Source: Streptomyces sp. NBC_01445 (lineage in GTDB: Bacteria; Actinomycetota; Actinomycetes; Streptomycetales; Streptomycetaceae). Taken from it: 64,000 bases of DNA. Shown piece after piece: positions 56,211-64,000 of this stretch. The stretch lies in NCBI RefSeq assembly GCF_035918235.1, contig NZ_CP109485.1, forward strand, positions 8,099,001-8,163,000. Reading direction: 5' to 3'. The number at the start of each line of letters is the position of its first letter. Within the stretch, counting starts at the first letter, position 1. The translations under genes were made by a program, and so were the position numbers. The notes beneath the pieces were generated by a model, which searched no databases, was not told the origin of the DNA, and worked only from the letters and a program-made list of their open reading frames with translations.

Positions 56211-56405
56211 TCAGAACTTGATCCCGCCGAGCAGGCTGGCAAGGCTCGCGCCCCCGGCCTTGATGCTCGGGGCGATGGCGGTGCCCGCGAGGTAGAACCC
56301 GAAGAGGGCGCAGGTCAGGCCGTGCGAGGGCTTGAGTCCGTCTTTGCGGAAGAAGAGGAAGACGATGATTCCGAGCAGCACCACGCCTGAGATGGACAGG
56401 ATCAT
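56211..56405 (-). CDS. Small membrane protein, 64 aa (Spd-like)
   Basis: A 64-residue protein with two hydrophobic helices: ILSISGVVLLGIIVFLFFRK and LTCALFGFYLAGTAIAPSIK. AGGAG lies 7 nt before ATG 56405. It precedes the FtsK-like gene by 37 nt and is probably cotranscribed. Small hydrophobic proteins of this type sit beside TraSA-like genes in Streptomyces conjugative elements, where Spd proteins aid plasmid spreading; that role here is inference. Confidence 0.8.
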   Translation of the reverse strand: MILSISGVVLLGIIVFLFFRKDGLKPSHGLTCALFGFYLAGTAIAPSIKAGGASLASLLGGIKF

Positions 56406-56454
56406 TTGAGTTCTCCTGGTTGATGGGGACAGTCACCATGAGTCCTTCCAGGCT

Positions 56455-56512
56455 CACAGCATGTATCTATACGATAAAAGGTGCAAATGGGTGGAATATT
56501 CTTGATTTCACC
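56455..56512. promoter_or_regulatory. AT-rich segment with palindrome
   Basis: An unusually AT-rich segment for this genome, containing TATCTATACGATA (56464-56476), a near-perfect dyad of TATC/GATA. It lies about 50-110 nt upstream of the small membrane-protein gene and may be its operator or a nucleoid-protein target. Confidence 0.4.
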
Positions 56513-56687
56513 CGTTCGGCAGGCGTCCCGTGAGCCTCCTGGGCGTGTGCTGTTCGGCCGTCAGGGCTCTTCGTGATCTTTGCCTCGGTCGGCGCTGCTC
56601 ATGTGCTGAACCGGGCAGTACTCTGTCGATTCACTCGTACGGCCGCACGGTCGTAGCACTCCGTATACGCAAAGGCGGTCTGTTTCG

Positions 56688-57080
56688 ATGAGCGAAGTCC
56701 CCGACCCCGAGGTCGTGGAACTGGCTACCAAGATCTTTGATCTTGCGCGCCGGGGTGAGAGCGAACAGCTCGCTGTCTATGTCGACGCCGGCGTATCCCC
56801 GGACCTCACGAACGACCGTGGCGACTCCCTGGTGATGCTCGCCGCCTATCACGGGCACGCCGAGGCGGTCCGCGCGCTGCTCGCCCGCGGCGCCGACGCC
56901 GACCGAGCCAACGACCGGGGCCAGACCCCGCTCGCGGGCGCCGTCTTCAAGGGTGCGGACGACGTGATCCGGGCGCTGCTCGACGGCGGGGCCGACCCGG
57001 CGGCGGGAACTCCGTCGGCGGTCGACACGGCCCGCATGTTCGGCAAGGCGGAGCTTCTGGAGCTCTTCGGCACTTCCTGA
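56688..57080 (+). CDS. Ankyrin-repeat protein
   Basis: A 130-residue cytoplasmic protein made of an N-terminal helix pair and about three ankyrin repeats: NDRGDSLVMLAAYHGHAEAV, NDRGQTPLAGAVFKGADDVI and a final partial repeat. Each shows the turn GADAD or GADPA. Such small ankyrin proteins mediate protein-protein contacts; the partner is unknown. It is divergent from the FtsK-like pair. Confidence 0.9.
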   Translation: MSEVPDPEVVELATKIFDLARRGESEQLAVYVDAGVSPDLTNDRGDSLVMLAAYHGHAEAVRALLARGADADRANDRGQTPLAGAVFKGADDVIRALLDGGADPAAGTPSAVDTARMFGKAELLELFGTS

Positions 57081-57252
57081 GACACCGCTTTTGACCAGGC
57101 AGAACGGGGGAGCAGGAAATGTGGTCGCGGCGAGAAGAACCGCTGGGTCATCATGACGACGTGATTCACGGACGCGACGGCGGGGCAGATGGTGCCACAC
57201 CGCGTGGGCCGTGAACGGTCCGATTCGGACCACAGACGAGAGGCAGAGGAAG

Positions 57253-57312
57253 ATGGTCTACAGCAAGCAAGAGACGGCGGGCGCCCCGCAGTGTTGTCGC
57301 GTGGCCAGGTAG
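57253..57312 (+). CDS. Candidate 19-aa Cys-Cys leader peptide
   Basis: A mini-ORF encoding MVYSKQETAGAPQCCRVAR, preceded by GAGAGG and AGAGGA elements and ending 46 nt before the HEAT-repeat gene. The Cys-Cys-Arg-Val ending resembles Streptomyces cysteine-containing leader peptides that sense sulfur or cysteinyl-tRNA status. A GCGTCGACGC palindrome lies near 57327, between it and the next gene. Not proven to be translated. Confidence 0.5.
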   Translation: MVYSKQETAGAPQCCRVAR

Positions 57313-57358
57313 TGCAGTTCCCCCGGTTGCGTCGACGCTTGATGTGAGGCTGTTTCCC

Positions 57359-58777
57359 ATGTTCGATCCGGTCATAGCGCCCAGCGGTACGCTGCTCGGC
57401 CTGCTGCAGAGGGGCCGCGGCGACGGCACCCTGCACGCGTTGACGGCGCCGCGCGCCGAAGCGCTCGCGGCTCTGAACCACTGTGTGCTGAGCGACCCCC
57501 GCCACGACTGGCAGGTGGAGAACCGCTCGCTCTACTACGCCCGTCTCTACCTCGACCTCCACGGAGAGCTGGGGGAGATCGAGCGTCACCTCTTCGACCC
57601 CGACGACGTCCTCAATACGGACGAGTCACGCACGGGCCTCGCGCTCGCGGTCCTCGGCCACCTCGCCTCGTACGGCAGGCGCGACGCCCTGGAGCTGCTG
57701 CGCCGCTACGCCGCCTTCGGGGCCAGCTGGGCCTGGGCGCTCGACGAGCTGGCCCTGCGCGACGACGACGCGGGGCTGCGCGTGCTCGCCGCCCCCATCC
57801 TCGACAGATTCCCCGAGGACCCCGAGGGCGACGCCGAACTCGCCGCCGCCGTGCGCGACGCCTATGAACCGCGCCCCTGGCGGCTGTGGGCCGACGACCC
57901 CAGGGAAGCCATCGGCGCCCGCGTGCGCGCCGCCCAGGAACGCGGCTCCTTCGACCAGTGGCAGCGCCAGATGCGCCCCGCCGGGCCACGCCCCGGCTGG
58001 AGCGTGCGGGCCGTCTTCGACTGGGCCCAGGAAGGCCTCGAACGCGGAGCCGTCCTGTACGTGCCCGCCGCGCGCTGCCTGACCGCCGTCGCCGGACCCG
58101 ACGACAGGGCCGAGATCGTCCAGGCCGCGCTCACCGGGCACGACGGCGCCCGCAGCACGGCCCTGCGCTATCTCGCCGACAACCATGATCCCGACGTACT
58201 CGATCTGATCGAGGCCGCCGTGGAGAGCCCCTCGCACGCCGTGGTGGACGCCGCCCTCGACGCCTTCGAACGCATGCGGACGGTCGCCTCCCTGGAGCGC
58301 GCCCGCCGCTGGGCACCCAGGCCCGACGCCCTCGGTGCCGCCGCGGGACGCATGCTCGCCTGCCGCGGCGGAGCCCAGGACACCGAACCGGTCCTGGCCG
58401 CACTGCGCGAGGCGGTGCGCGGCGAAGGCGCCGACGCACCGACCTTGTGGCCCCTGGTCGACGGGGCGGGACGCCTCGGCATCGCCAGCGCCGCCCCCGT
58501 TCTGCGCCACGTCTACAGAGAGACCGCCTCGTCCCACCTGCGCGGCCACGCCGCCAGGGCCCTCGCCGCCACCGACCCCTCCTTCGCCGCAGGATTCGCC
58601 GTCGAATGCCTGTGGGACTGCGAGGAATCCACCCGCGAAGTCGCCGCGCGCCACGCGGAGACAGGCGACGCGCGCGTCGTGGACCAGCTCAGAAGACTCG
58701 CCGCCGACCCGGCCGAGGAGGCCGAGGTACAGACCGCGGTGCGCAGCAGAATAGGCCCGGACGCGACGGCTTTGTGA
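57359..58777 (+). CDS. HEAT-repeat protein
   Basis: A 472-residue all-helical soluble protein built of degenerate HEAT-like repeats, for example HDGARSTALRYLADNHDPDV, ESPSHAVVDAALDAFERMRT and SSHLRGHAARALAATDPSFA. The N-terminal third (residues 1-180) is a distinct helical region. The family in Streptomyces is uncharacterised; the repeats suggest a scaffold. A candidate leader peptide precedes it. ATG 57359 is used; a GTG at 57344 is possible. Confidence 0.82.
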   Translation: MFDPVIAPSGTLLGLLQRGRGDGTLHALTAPRAEALAALNHCVLSDPRHDWQVENRSLYYARLYLDLHGELGEIERHLFDPDDVLNTDESRTGLALAVLGHLASYGRRDALELLRRYAAFGASWAWALDELALRDDDAGLRVLAAPILDRFPEDPEGDAELAAAVRDAYEPRPWRLWADDPREAIGARVRAAQERGSFDQWQRQMRPAGPRPGWSVRAVFDWAQEGLERGAVLYVPAARCLTAVAGPDDRAEIVQAALTGHDGARSTALRYLADNHDPDVLDLIEAAVESPSHAVVDAALDAFERMRTVASLERARRWAPRPDALGAAAGRMLACRGGAQDTEPVLAALREAVRGEGADAPTLWPLVDGAGRLGIASAAPVLRHVYRETASSHLRGHAARALAATDPSFAAGFAVECLWDCEESTREVAARHAETGDARVVDQLRRLAADPAEEAEVQTAVRSRIGPDATAL

Positions 58778-58917
58778 CCGACGGCTTTCCGGGAGGCAAC
58801 GCTCGATGGACGCTGCCTCCCGGCCGTCGGCGAGCGAGGGCCAACGCTCATGGGACGTTCCTCGCCAGGAAAGATCCACGTTGACGTGCCCACGCTCGAC
58901 GCGACGACAACACCGGT

Positions 58918-60042
58918 ATGCGTGTCGTCATCGTCACCGAGTCCTTTCCCCCCGACATCAACGGTGTGGCTCACTGCGCCCTGCAGACCGCCCGGCACCT
59001 CGCCGCGCGCGGTCACGACCCCCTCGTCATCGCCCCGGCCACCGCGCCGGGCCCTGACACCGACACCGATGCCCCCTGCCCCGTCGTACGGGTGCCCTCT
59101 CTGCCGCTGCCGGGCTACCCGCAGGTCCGGGTGGCGCTGCCGAGCCGCCGGGTCGCGGCGGCCGTGGCCGCGCACGGCGCCGAACTCGTCCATCTGGCCA
59201 GCCCGTTCATCCTCGGCGTGCGCGGTATGGCCGCCGCCTCACGGCTGCGGATCCCCGCCGTCGCCGTCTACCAGACCGACCTCGCCGGTTACGCGCGTAC
59301 GTACATGGGGGCAGGAGAGGCCACCGCGTGGCGGCGGATCCGCAGCGTCCACGGTGCCGCCGACCGCACACTCGCCCCGTCCAGCGCCGCCGTGCACGAC
59401 CTGGAGGTGCACGGGGTGCCCCGCGTGCGGCTCTGGCCGCGAGGGGTGGACACCGTCCGCTTCCGGCCCGACCTGCGTGACGAAGCCCTGCGGCGCGAAC
59501 TCGCGCCCAACGGCGAGCTGATCGTCGGCTACGTGGGCCGGCTCGCCCCCGAGAAGCAGGTCGACCTGCTGGCCGGCGCGTGCGCCCTCGACGGCGTGCG
59601 CGTGGTCGTCGTCGGCGACGGCCCCAGCGAGCCCGGCCTGCGCGAGGCGCTCCCCGGCGCCGTCTTCCTCGGCCGCCGCACCGGCGCCGAACTCGCCCGC
59701 ATCTTCGCCTCGTTGGACATCTTCGCCCACACGGGCCCCTACGAGACGTTCTGCCAGACCGTGCAGGAGGCCATGGCCAGCGGCGTACCGGTGATCGCGC
59801 CCGCCGCCGGAGGGCCGCTGGACCTCGTCGCGCACAGCCGGACCGGGCTCCTCGTCGCACCCGGCGACCCGGCCGCCGTCCGCGACGCCGTCTGGTCGCT
59901 CGCCGCTGACCCGCTGCGTCGCCTCGCCTACGGGGCGGCCGGCCGCAGCGCGGTCGAAGGGCGGACCTGGGCGGCCGTCGGGGACCAACTCGTCGGCCAC
60001 TACGAAGAGGTCCTCGACGCGCGGACGGCGGTGGCGGCATGA
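58918..60042 (+). CDS. GT4 glycosyltransferase, alpha-mannosyltransferase-like
   Basis: A 374-residue GT-B enzyme. The acceptor domain opens with VVIVTESFPPDINGVAHCAL; the donor domain contains IVGYVGRLAPEKQVDLLAGA and FAHTGPYETFCQTVQEAMAS, with the E-x7-E motif of retaining GT4 enzymes. FPPDINGVA is typical of actinobacterial GDP-mannose-dependent mannosyltransferases of the MgtA/PimB group. The acceptor is unknown, possibly a glycolipid. It overlaps the next glycosyltransferase by 4 nt. Confidence 0.9.
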   Translation: MRVVIVTESFPPDINGVAHCALQTARHLAARGHDPLVIAPATAPGPDTDTDAPCPVVRVPSLPLPGYPQVRVALPSRRVAAAVAAHGAELVHLASPFILGVRGMAAASRLRIPAVAVYQTDLAGYARTYMGAGEATAWRRIRSVHGAADRTLAPSSAAVHDLEVHGVPRVRLWPRGVDTVRFRPDLRDEALRRELAPNGELIVGYVGRLAPEKQVDLLAGACALDGVRVVVVGDGPSEPGLREALPGAVFLGRRTGAELARIFASLDIFAHTGPYETFCQTVQEAMASGVPVIAPAAGGPLDLVAHSRTGLLVAPGDPAAVRDAVWSLAADPLRRLAYGAAGRSAVEGRTWAAVGDQLVGHYEEVLDARTAVAA

Positions 60043-61256
60043 GCGGGCTGCGGATCGTACGCCTCGCCAACTTCGTCGCGCCCTCCTCGGGCGGACTGCG
60101 CACCGCCCTGCGGGAGTTGGGGGTCGGCTACCGCGCCGCCGGGCACGAGCCCGTACTGATCGTTCCGGGGGAGCGGGCCGGCGAGCACGACAGCACGCAG
60201 GGCCGCGTCATCAGGCTGCCGGGGACGCTGCTTCCCGGCACTGGCGGCTACCGCGTCCTCACCGACCGGCGGCGCGTGACCGAACTGCTCGAACGCCTCG
60301 CCCCCGACCGGATCGAGGTGTCCGACCGCACGACGCTGAGGTGGACGGGGGAGTGGGCGCGGCGCGCCCGGGTGCCCGCCGTGATGGTGTCCCACGAGAC
60401 GGCCGACGGGGTCCTGCGGACCTGGGGCCTTCCCGAGAAAGTCGCCCTGCGCGCCGCCGACGCGCTCAACTCCCGCACCGCGCACGCCTACGCGCGCGTG
60501 GTGTGCACGACCGAGTACGCCGAACGCGAGTTCATCCGCATCGGGGCGCGCAACGTCGTACGCGCCCCGCTCGGCGTCGATCTGGAGCGGTGCCATCCGA
60601 GCCTGCGGGACCCGGCCGTGCGGGAGCGGTACGCGCGGGTGGGCGAGGTGCTGCTCGTCATGTGCTCGCGTCTCTCCGTGGAGAAGCGGCCCGGCACCGC
60701 TCTCGACGCACTGGCCGCGCTCCGTCGCCGCGGGACGCAGGCGGTGCTCGTCGTCGCCGGGGACGGGCCGTTGCGGGCCCGGCTCGAACAGCAGGCGCGC
60801 GCACGGAGGTTGCCGGTGACGTTCCTCGGGCACGTGGCCGACCGCGGGCATCTCGCGGCGTTGCAGGCCGCCGCCGACGTGTGTCTGGCGCCGGGTCCCG
60901 CGGAGACGTTCGGGCTCGCCGCGCTCGAGGCCATGGCCTGTGGCACTCCCGTCGTCGCCAGCGCGTCGTCGGCGCTGCCCGAGGTCGTGGGCCCCGCCGG
61001 GGGAGTCGCGCAGGACACCGGCGAGGCCTTCGCCGTCGCGGTCGACGAGCTCGTCGCGCGGCCCAGGGACGAACGCCGGGAGGCGGCACGCGCGCGTGCG
61101 GAGTGCTTCGGGTGGGGGGCCGCGGTGGACGCCTTCCTGCAGGCGCATGACGCGGTACGGGTGACGGCCGACGCGCCGCGCCAGGCGACCGCCGACGTGT
61201 CTCTCCTGGGGACGGCCGACGTCCCTGTACGGGTGACCGGGTGGGATGCCGTATGA
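60039..61256 (+). CDS. GT4 glycosyltransferase
   Basis: A 405-residue GT-B enzyme: N-terminal IVRLANFVAPSSGGLRTALR, donor domain with VMCSRLSVEKRPGTALDALA and LAPGPAETFGLAALEAMACG (E-x7-E). The last 40 residues (from about HDAVRVTADAP) form a low-complexity tail with three TAD-V units, not part of the catalytic fold. It is sandwiched by ATGA overlaps with the previous glycosyltransferase and the SGNH hydrolase, so the three act in one pathway. Confidence 0.9.
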   Translation: MSGLRIVRLANFVAPSSGGLRTALRELGVGYRAAGHEPVLIVPGERAGEHDSTQGRVIRLPGTLLPGTGGYRVLTDRRRVTELLERLAPDRIEVSDRTTLRWTGEWARRARVPAVMVSHETADGVLRTWGLPEKVALRAADALNSRTAHAYARVVCTTEYAEREFIRIGARNVVRAPLGVDLERCHPSLRDPAVRERYARVGEVLLVMCSRLSVEKRPGTALDALAALRRRGTQAVLVVAGDGPLRARLEQQARARRLPVTFLGHVADRGHLAALQAAADVCLAPGPAETFGLAALEAMACGTPVVASASSALPEVVGPAGGVAQDTGEAFAVAVDELVARPRDERREAARARAECFGWGAAVDAFLQAHDAVRVTADAPRQATADVSLLGTADVPVRVTGWDAV

Positions 61257-62110
61257 GCGCGGTCCTGCGGTTCGTCGCCCTCGGTGACTCCCTCACCGAA
61301 GGGCTCGGCGACCCGGTCGGCGACGGCTGGCGCGGCTGGGCCGTGCTGCTCTCCGCCGGGCTTGCCCCGGACGGCATGCCCGTGGAGTTCCACAACTTCG
61401 CGGCGAGCGGCGCCCAGACGCATGACGTCCTTGCCCGCCAGATGCCGGAGGCGCTCGCTCTGCGGCCCGACATCGCCTCCGTCCTGGTCGGCGTGAACGA
61501 CACCCTGCGCCGCACGTTCGACATCCACGCCGTGGCCGCCCGCCTGGACCATGTGTACGCGGCGTTCACGGAGCAGGGCGCGGTCCTGCTCACGGCGTGT
61601 CTGCCCGACCCCGGCACCATGCTGGGGCTGCCCGGTCTGCTCGGCCGCCCTCTCGCGAGGCGCCAGCAGGCGGTGAACTCGGTCGTCCACGCTCTGTCCG
61701 AGCGCTACGGCGCCGTGCATCTACACGCGGCCGAGGGGGCATGGGTCGCCGACCGCGCCATGTGGAGCGCGGACCGGCTGCACCCCGGCGAACGGGGGCA
61801 CCGGATGCTCGCCGCGCGGTTCCACGCCCTGCTCGAGGCCGACGGGCTCGCCCAGGGCACGTCGCCGTCGCAGCAGCCCGAACGGCCCGCGCCCACGCGC
61901 TCGGCGAGCCTGTTGTGGCTCGCCACGGCGGGCACGGGCTGGGTCGCACGGCGGTGCACCGACCTGCTCCCCCAGCTCCTCACCCTCGCCGCGGACGAAC
62001 TGCGCCACCGGGCCCGCGGCACCAGTGCCCGCCTCGACCTGCGGGCGTCCAGCTCGGTGGTCTCGGCACTCGCGGCGCTGGCGGCCGTGGAACAGGCGGA
62101 CGCGGCGTGA
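61253..62110 (+). CDS. SGNH/GDSL-family esterase
   Basis: A 285-residue hydrolase with the block I FVALGDSLTEG (catalytic Ser), block II NFAASGAQ (oxyanion Gly/Ala), block III VGVNDT (Asn) and block V SADRLHPGERGH (Asp and His). No signal peptide is evident, so it is probably cytoplasmic or peripheral. The tail beyond residue 210 is helical and extra. Coupled by ATGA to the glycosyltransferases, it may deacylate the glycolipid or sugar they make. A hairpin follows. Confidence 0.92.
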   Translation: MSAVLRFVALGDSLTEGLGDPVGDGWRGWAVLLSAGLAPDGMPVEFHNFAASGAQTHDVLARQMPEALALRPDIASVLVGVNDTLRRTFDIHAVAARLDHVYAAFTEQGAVLLTACLPDPGTMLGLPGLLGRPLARRQQAVNSVVHALSERYGAVHLHAAEGAWVADRAMWSADRLHPGERGHRMLAARFHALLEADGLAQGTSPSQQPERPAPTRSASLLWLATAGTGWVARRCTDLLPQLLTLAADELRHRARGTSARLDLRASSSVVSALAALAAVEQADAA

Positions 62111-62152
62111 GGGGCGGACGGCGGGTGAGGTGACGTGGTGAAGGGCGCGCCC

Positions 62153-62173
62153 GGCCACCGTACGACGGTGGCC
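62153..62173. terminator. Terminator between SGNH and pxpC genes
   Basis: A perfect 9-bp stem GGCCACCGT/ACGGTGGCC (62153-62161, 62165-62173) with a 3-nt loop, between convergent genes. Confidence 0.65.
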
Positions 62174-62204
62174 CGGTGGCCGGCGGTCGCTTTGAGGTCT
62201 CCCG

Positions 62205-63074
62205 TCAGCGGCCCGCCGCCAGGACAAAACGGACCGGTGTGCCAGGGGTCGCCTGTGCCGCGGCGGGCAGGTCCGCCTGGCGTACGACGGCGACCACGGG
62301 ATAGCCGCCCGTTGTCGGGTGGTCGGCGAGGAACACGACCGGCCTGCCGTCCGGCGGTACCTGTACGGCCCCCAGGACCATTCCCTCACTGGGGAGTTCA
62401 CCCTCCGACGCCCTGAGCAGAGGCGGGCCCTCCGTGCGCAGGCCGATGCGGTTGCTCGCCGACGACACGCGGTACGCGCGCGTGGTCAGCGTGCGCAGGG
62501 ACGCCGCCGTGAACCAGTCCGCGCGCGGCCCGAGCGAGATCCGCAGCACCAGTTCGCGGGGCGGCCCCGGCTGCGGGGCCACGTCCACGCGCGCGTGCGT
62601 CGACGACACCGTGCCCAGGGGGAGCACCGTGCCGTCCGCGAGGGGGGCGGGGCCGAGCCCGGAGAGCAGGTCGGTCGACCGGCTGCCGAGGACCGGCTCG
62701 ACGGCCACCCCACCGGCGAACGCCGCGTAACTGCGTACTCCGCAGAGCGCGGGTCCGAGGTCGAGGAGCGCCCCGGCCGGGACCCGTACCGGCGCGCCCC
62801 AGGCGACCGGACGCCCGTCCACCGTCACCGCGCACGGCGCGCCCACCACGGCCACCGTCACATCACAACGCGGCTGTACGGCACATCCGTTGAGGGTGGT
62901 CTCCAGGACGGCGGCCCCGTGCGGGTTGCCGACGAGCCGGTTGGCGAGGCGGGCCGCCGGGAGGTCGAGCGCACCGGAGTGCGGCACCCCGAGATGCGCG
63001 TGCCCGGGTCGGCCCTCGTCCTGCACGGTGGTCAGCGCTCCGGCCCGGACGACGGCCATGGCGCGGTCCGTCAC
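62205..63074 (-). CDS. pxpC: 5-oxoprolinase subunit C (KipA/AHS2 family)
   Basis: With PxpA and PxpB, hydrolyses 5-oxoproline to glutamate using ATP. The 289-residue AHS2-domain protein has VRAGALTTVQDEGRPGHAHL near the start, LPAARLANRLVGNP, RSYAAFAGGVAVEPVLGSRS, GPRADWFTAASLRTL and the C-terminal VFLADHPTTGGYPVVAVV. GTG 63074 overlaps the pxpB stop by 4 nt and has GGAGG upstream. Confidence 0.93.
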   Translation of the reverse strand: MTDRAMAVVRAGALTTVQDEGRPGHAHLGVPHSGALDLPAARLANRLVGNPHGAAVLETTLNGCAVQPRCDVTVAVVGAPCAVTVDGRPVAWGAPVRVPAGALLDLGPALCGVRSYAAFAGGVAVEPVLGSRSTDLLSGLGPAPLADGTVLPLGTVSSTHARVDVAPQPGPPRELVLRISLGPRADWFTAASLRTLTTRAYRVSSASNRIGLRTEGPPLLRASEGELPSEGMVLGAVQVPPDGRPVVFLADHPTTGGYPVVAVVRQADLPAAAQATPGTPVRFVLAAGR

Positions 63075-63691
63075 GCGGCCACCTCCGGCACGAAACGGAC
63101 CCGGGTGCCCGGGGTGAGCAGCGCGGCGGGTACGCGCGCGTGGTCCCACAGCACGGTGTCCGTCGTCCCGATCAGCTGCCAGCCGCCGGGCGACGAGCGC
63201 GGGTACACACCCGTGTAAGGCCCCGCGAGCGCCACGGAGCCCGCGGGCACGGACGTGCGCGGCGTCGTCCGGCGCGGCACGTCGTAGCGGGCCGGCAGAC
63301 CCGTCAGATAGCCGAAGCCGGGCGCGAACCCGCAGAAGGCCACCCGGAATTCGGCCTCCGCGTGGATGCGCGGCACCTCCTCGACGTCAACGCCCCACAG
63401 CGCGGCCACATCCGCCAGGTCGGGACCGTCGTAGCGGACGGGGATGTGCACGGCGTCGTCCCCGCGCGGAGGCAGCGGAGGGAGCTTCCAGTGGGGCAGC
63501 TGCGCCGCGAGCCGGCCCGCGGGTTCGTCGAGGCCGTCGAGGAGGACCGTGCGGGCCGCGGGTACGATCTCGCGTACGCGCAGCTCGCCCGCGGCGCGGC
63601 GGCGCAGCAGCTCGGCGTGGAGCGCCGCGGCCTCCTCGCCTCCGGAGACCTCGACGAGCAGCGCCCGGTCGCCGACCGGAAGGGCCCTCAT
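63071..63691 (-). CDS. pxpB: 5-oxoprolinase subunit B (KipI/AHS1 family)
   Basis: The 206-residue AHS1-domain subunit: MRALPVGDRALLVEVSGGEE, HIPVRYDGPDLADVAALWGV, FRVAFCGFAPGFGYLTGLPA, RRTTPRTSVPAGSVALAGPY and SPGGWQLIGTTDTVLWDHAR are all family landmarks. ATG 63691 overlaps the pxpA stop and is chosen because conservation starts there. It forms a complex with PxpA and PxpC. Confidence 0.93.
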   Translation of the reverse strand: MRALPVGDRALLVEVSGGEEAAALHAELLRRRAAGELRVREIVPAARTVLLDGLDEPAGRLAAQLPHWKLPPLPPRGDDAVHIPVRYDGPDLADVAALWGVDVEEVPRIHAEAEFRVAFCGFAPGFGYLTGLPARYDVPRRTTPRTSVPAGSVALAGPYTGVYPRSSPGGWQLIGTTDTVLWDHARVPAALLTPGTRVRFVPEVAA

Positions 63692-64000
63692 GCGAAGGCC
63701 TCCAACCGGACTCCCGCCGACTCCAGCTGCGCCCGCACCCGTCGGGCGAGGTCCACCGCGCCCGGGGTGTCCCCATGCAGGCACAGGGACCGCGCGCGTA
63801 CGGAGATCCGCTCGCCGTCGTGCGAGGTGACCGTTCCGAAGCGGGCCAGGCCGACGGACCGCTCGACCACGGACTCGGGGTCCGTCACCACGGCGCCCTC
63901 GCTGCCGCGGGGCACGAGTGTGCCCCGCGCGGTGTAGGCCCGGTCCGCGAACGCCTCGGTCACCAGGGGCAGTCCGGACTCGTCGGCCACCTTCAGGAGA
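63688..64000 (-). CDS. pxpA: 5-oxoprolinase subunit A (LamB/YcsF family), C-terminal part
   Basis: Only the last 103 or so residues are inside the window; the gene continues beyond the right edge. EAFADRAYTARGTLVPRGSE and VRARSLCLHGDTPGAVDLAR are typical of the C-terminus of LamB/YcsF proteins, which bind ATP and 5-oxoproline. It is the first gene of the pxpABC operon, coupled to pxpB by an ATGA-type overlap. Confidence 0.93.
   Translation of the reverse strand, partial: LLKVADESGLPLVTEAFADRAYTARGTLVPRGSEGAVVTDPESVVERSVGLARFGTVTSHDGERISVRARSLCLHGDTPGAVDLARRVRAQLESAGVRLEAFA

Noticed and set aside
57119..57214. 31-codon ORF (MWSRREEPLGHH start) with a purine-rich upstream site
   Set aside because: The ribosome-binding site is plausible, but the sequence is His/Asp/Gly-rich without pattern and the stop is not linked to a gene. 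The nearby Cys-Cys ORF is a better candidate.
61160..61250. Tandem repeat at the end of the second glycosyltransferase
   Set aside because: Three loosely similar TAD-V units are too short and diverged to call a repeat array; noted only as a low-complexity tail.

Overview
The window is about 72-73% G+C by eye, uses GTG and TTG starts freely, and is strongly biased to G/C at third codon positions. Gene content and order (priA-fmt-rsmB-rpe, guaB1, an FMN riboswitch ahead of ribE-ribM-ribBA-ribH-hisE-hisG, ppm1-fxsA-rbpA, pxpABC) are those of the conserved core of a Streptomyces chromosome. No rRNA, tRNA, CRISPR array, prophage or intact insertion sequence was seen. The only hints of mobile DNA are a possibly plasmid-derived FtsK-like/small-membrane-protein pair (54.5-56.4 kb), a dispersed intergenic repeat and one decayed gene.

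Layout. 1-4.8 kb: end of priA, a divergent HTH protein with its own likely operator, then fmt, rsmB and rpe. 4.8-8.4 kb: SorC-type sugar regulator, an RNase Sa-like ribonuclease overlapping its barstar inhibitor, and guaB1. 8.5-15 kb: a cationic amino-acid permease plus Lrp regulator, a DavA-like amidase plus DavB-like amino-acid 2-monooxygenase, and an LLM oxidoreductase. Two promoters here carry phased repeats of one box ending exactly 3 nt before the -35, which suggests a small lysine/arginine-use regulon. 15-24 kb: DUF5995, GH6 glycosidase, NCS2 permease, alginate-lyase-like enzyme, thioesterase, MFS/ROK pair and an NAD(P)-binding protein. 24-29.4 kb: riboflavin and histidine operon under an FMN riboswitch. 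29.5-38 kb: two CNNM/CorC proteins, an EccA/CbbX-type AAA protein, a P-loop kinase, a C39 peptidase and small genes. 38-45 kb: decayed DUF6230 gene, TetR regulator, GH18 chitinase with a DasR-like site, acyl-CoA dehydrogenase, and a lipocalin-like/phosphotransferase pair. 45-52 kb: Lrp regulator, amidohydrolase, Ppm1, FxsA, RbpA (with a sigma-R promoter), UMF1 transporter. 52-57 kb: GDPD, YczE-type protein, MocR regulator, FtsK-like pair, ankyrin protein. 57-64 kb: Cys-Cys mini-peptide with HEAT protein, two glycosyltransferases with an SGNH hydrolase, and pxpABC (cut by the window end).

The most interesting signals are the shared box geometry of the permease and amidase/monooxygenase promoters; a perfect sigma-R-type promoter match inside the riboflavin leader that would bypass the riboswitch; a 19-residue Cys-Cys mini-ORF ahead of the HEAT gene; the RNase/barstar pair; and the FtsK-like protein lacking the Walker A lysine. 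Comparisons to known families are from memory of their motifs, not from a search.
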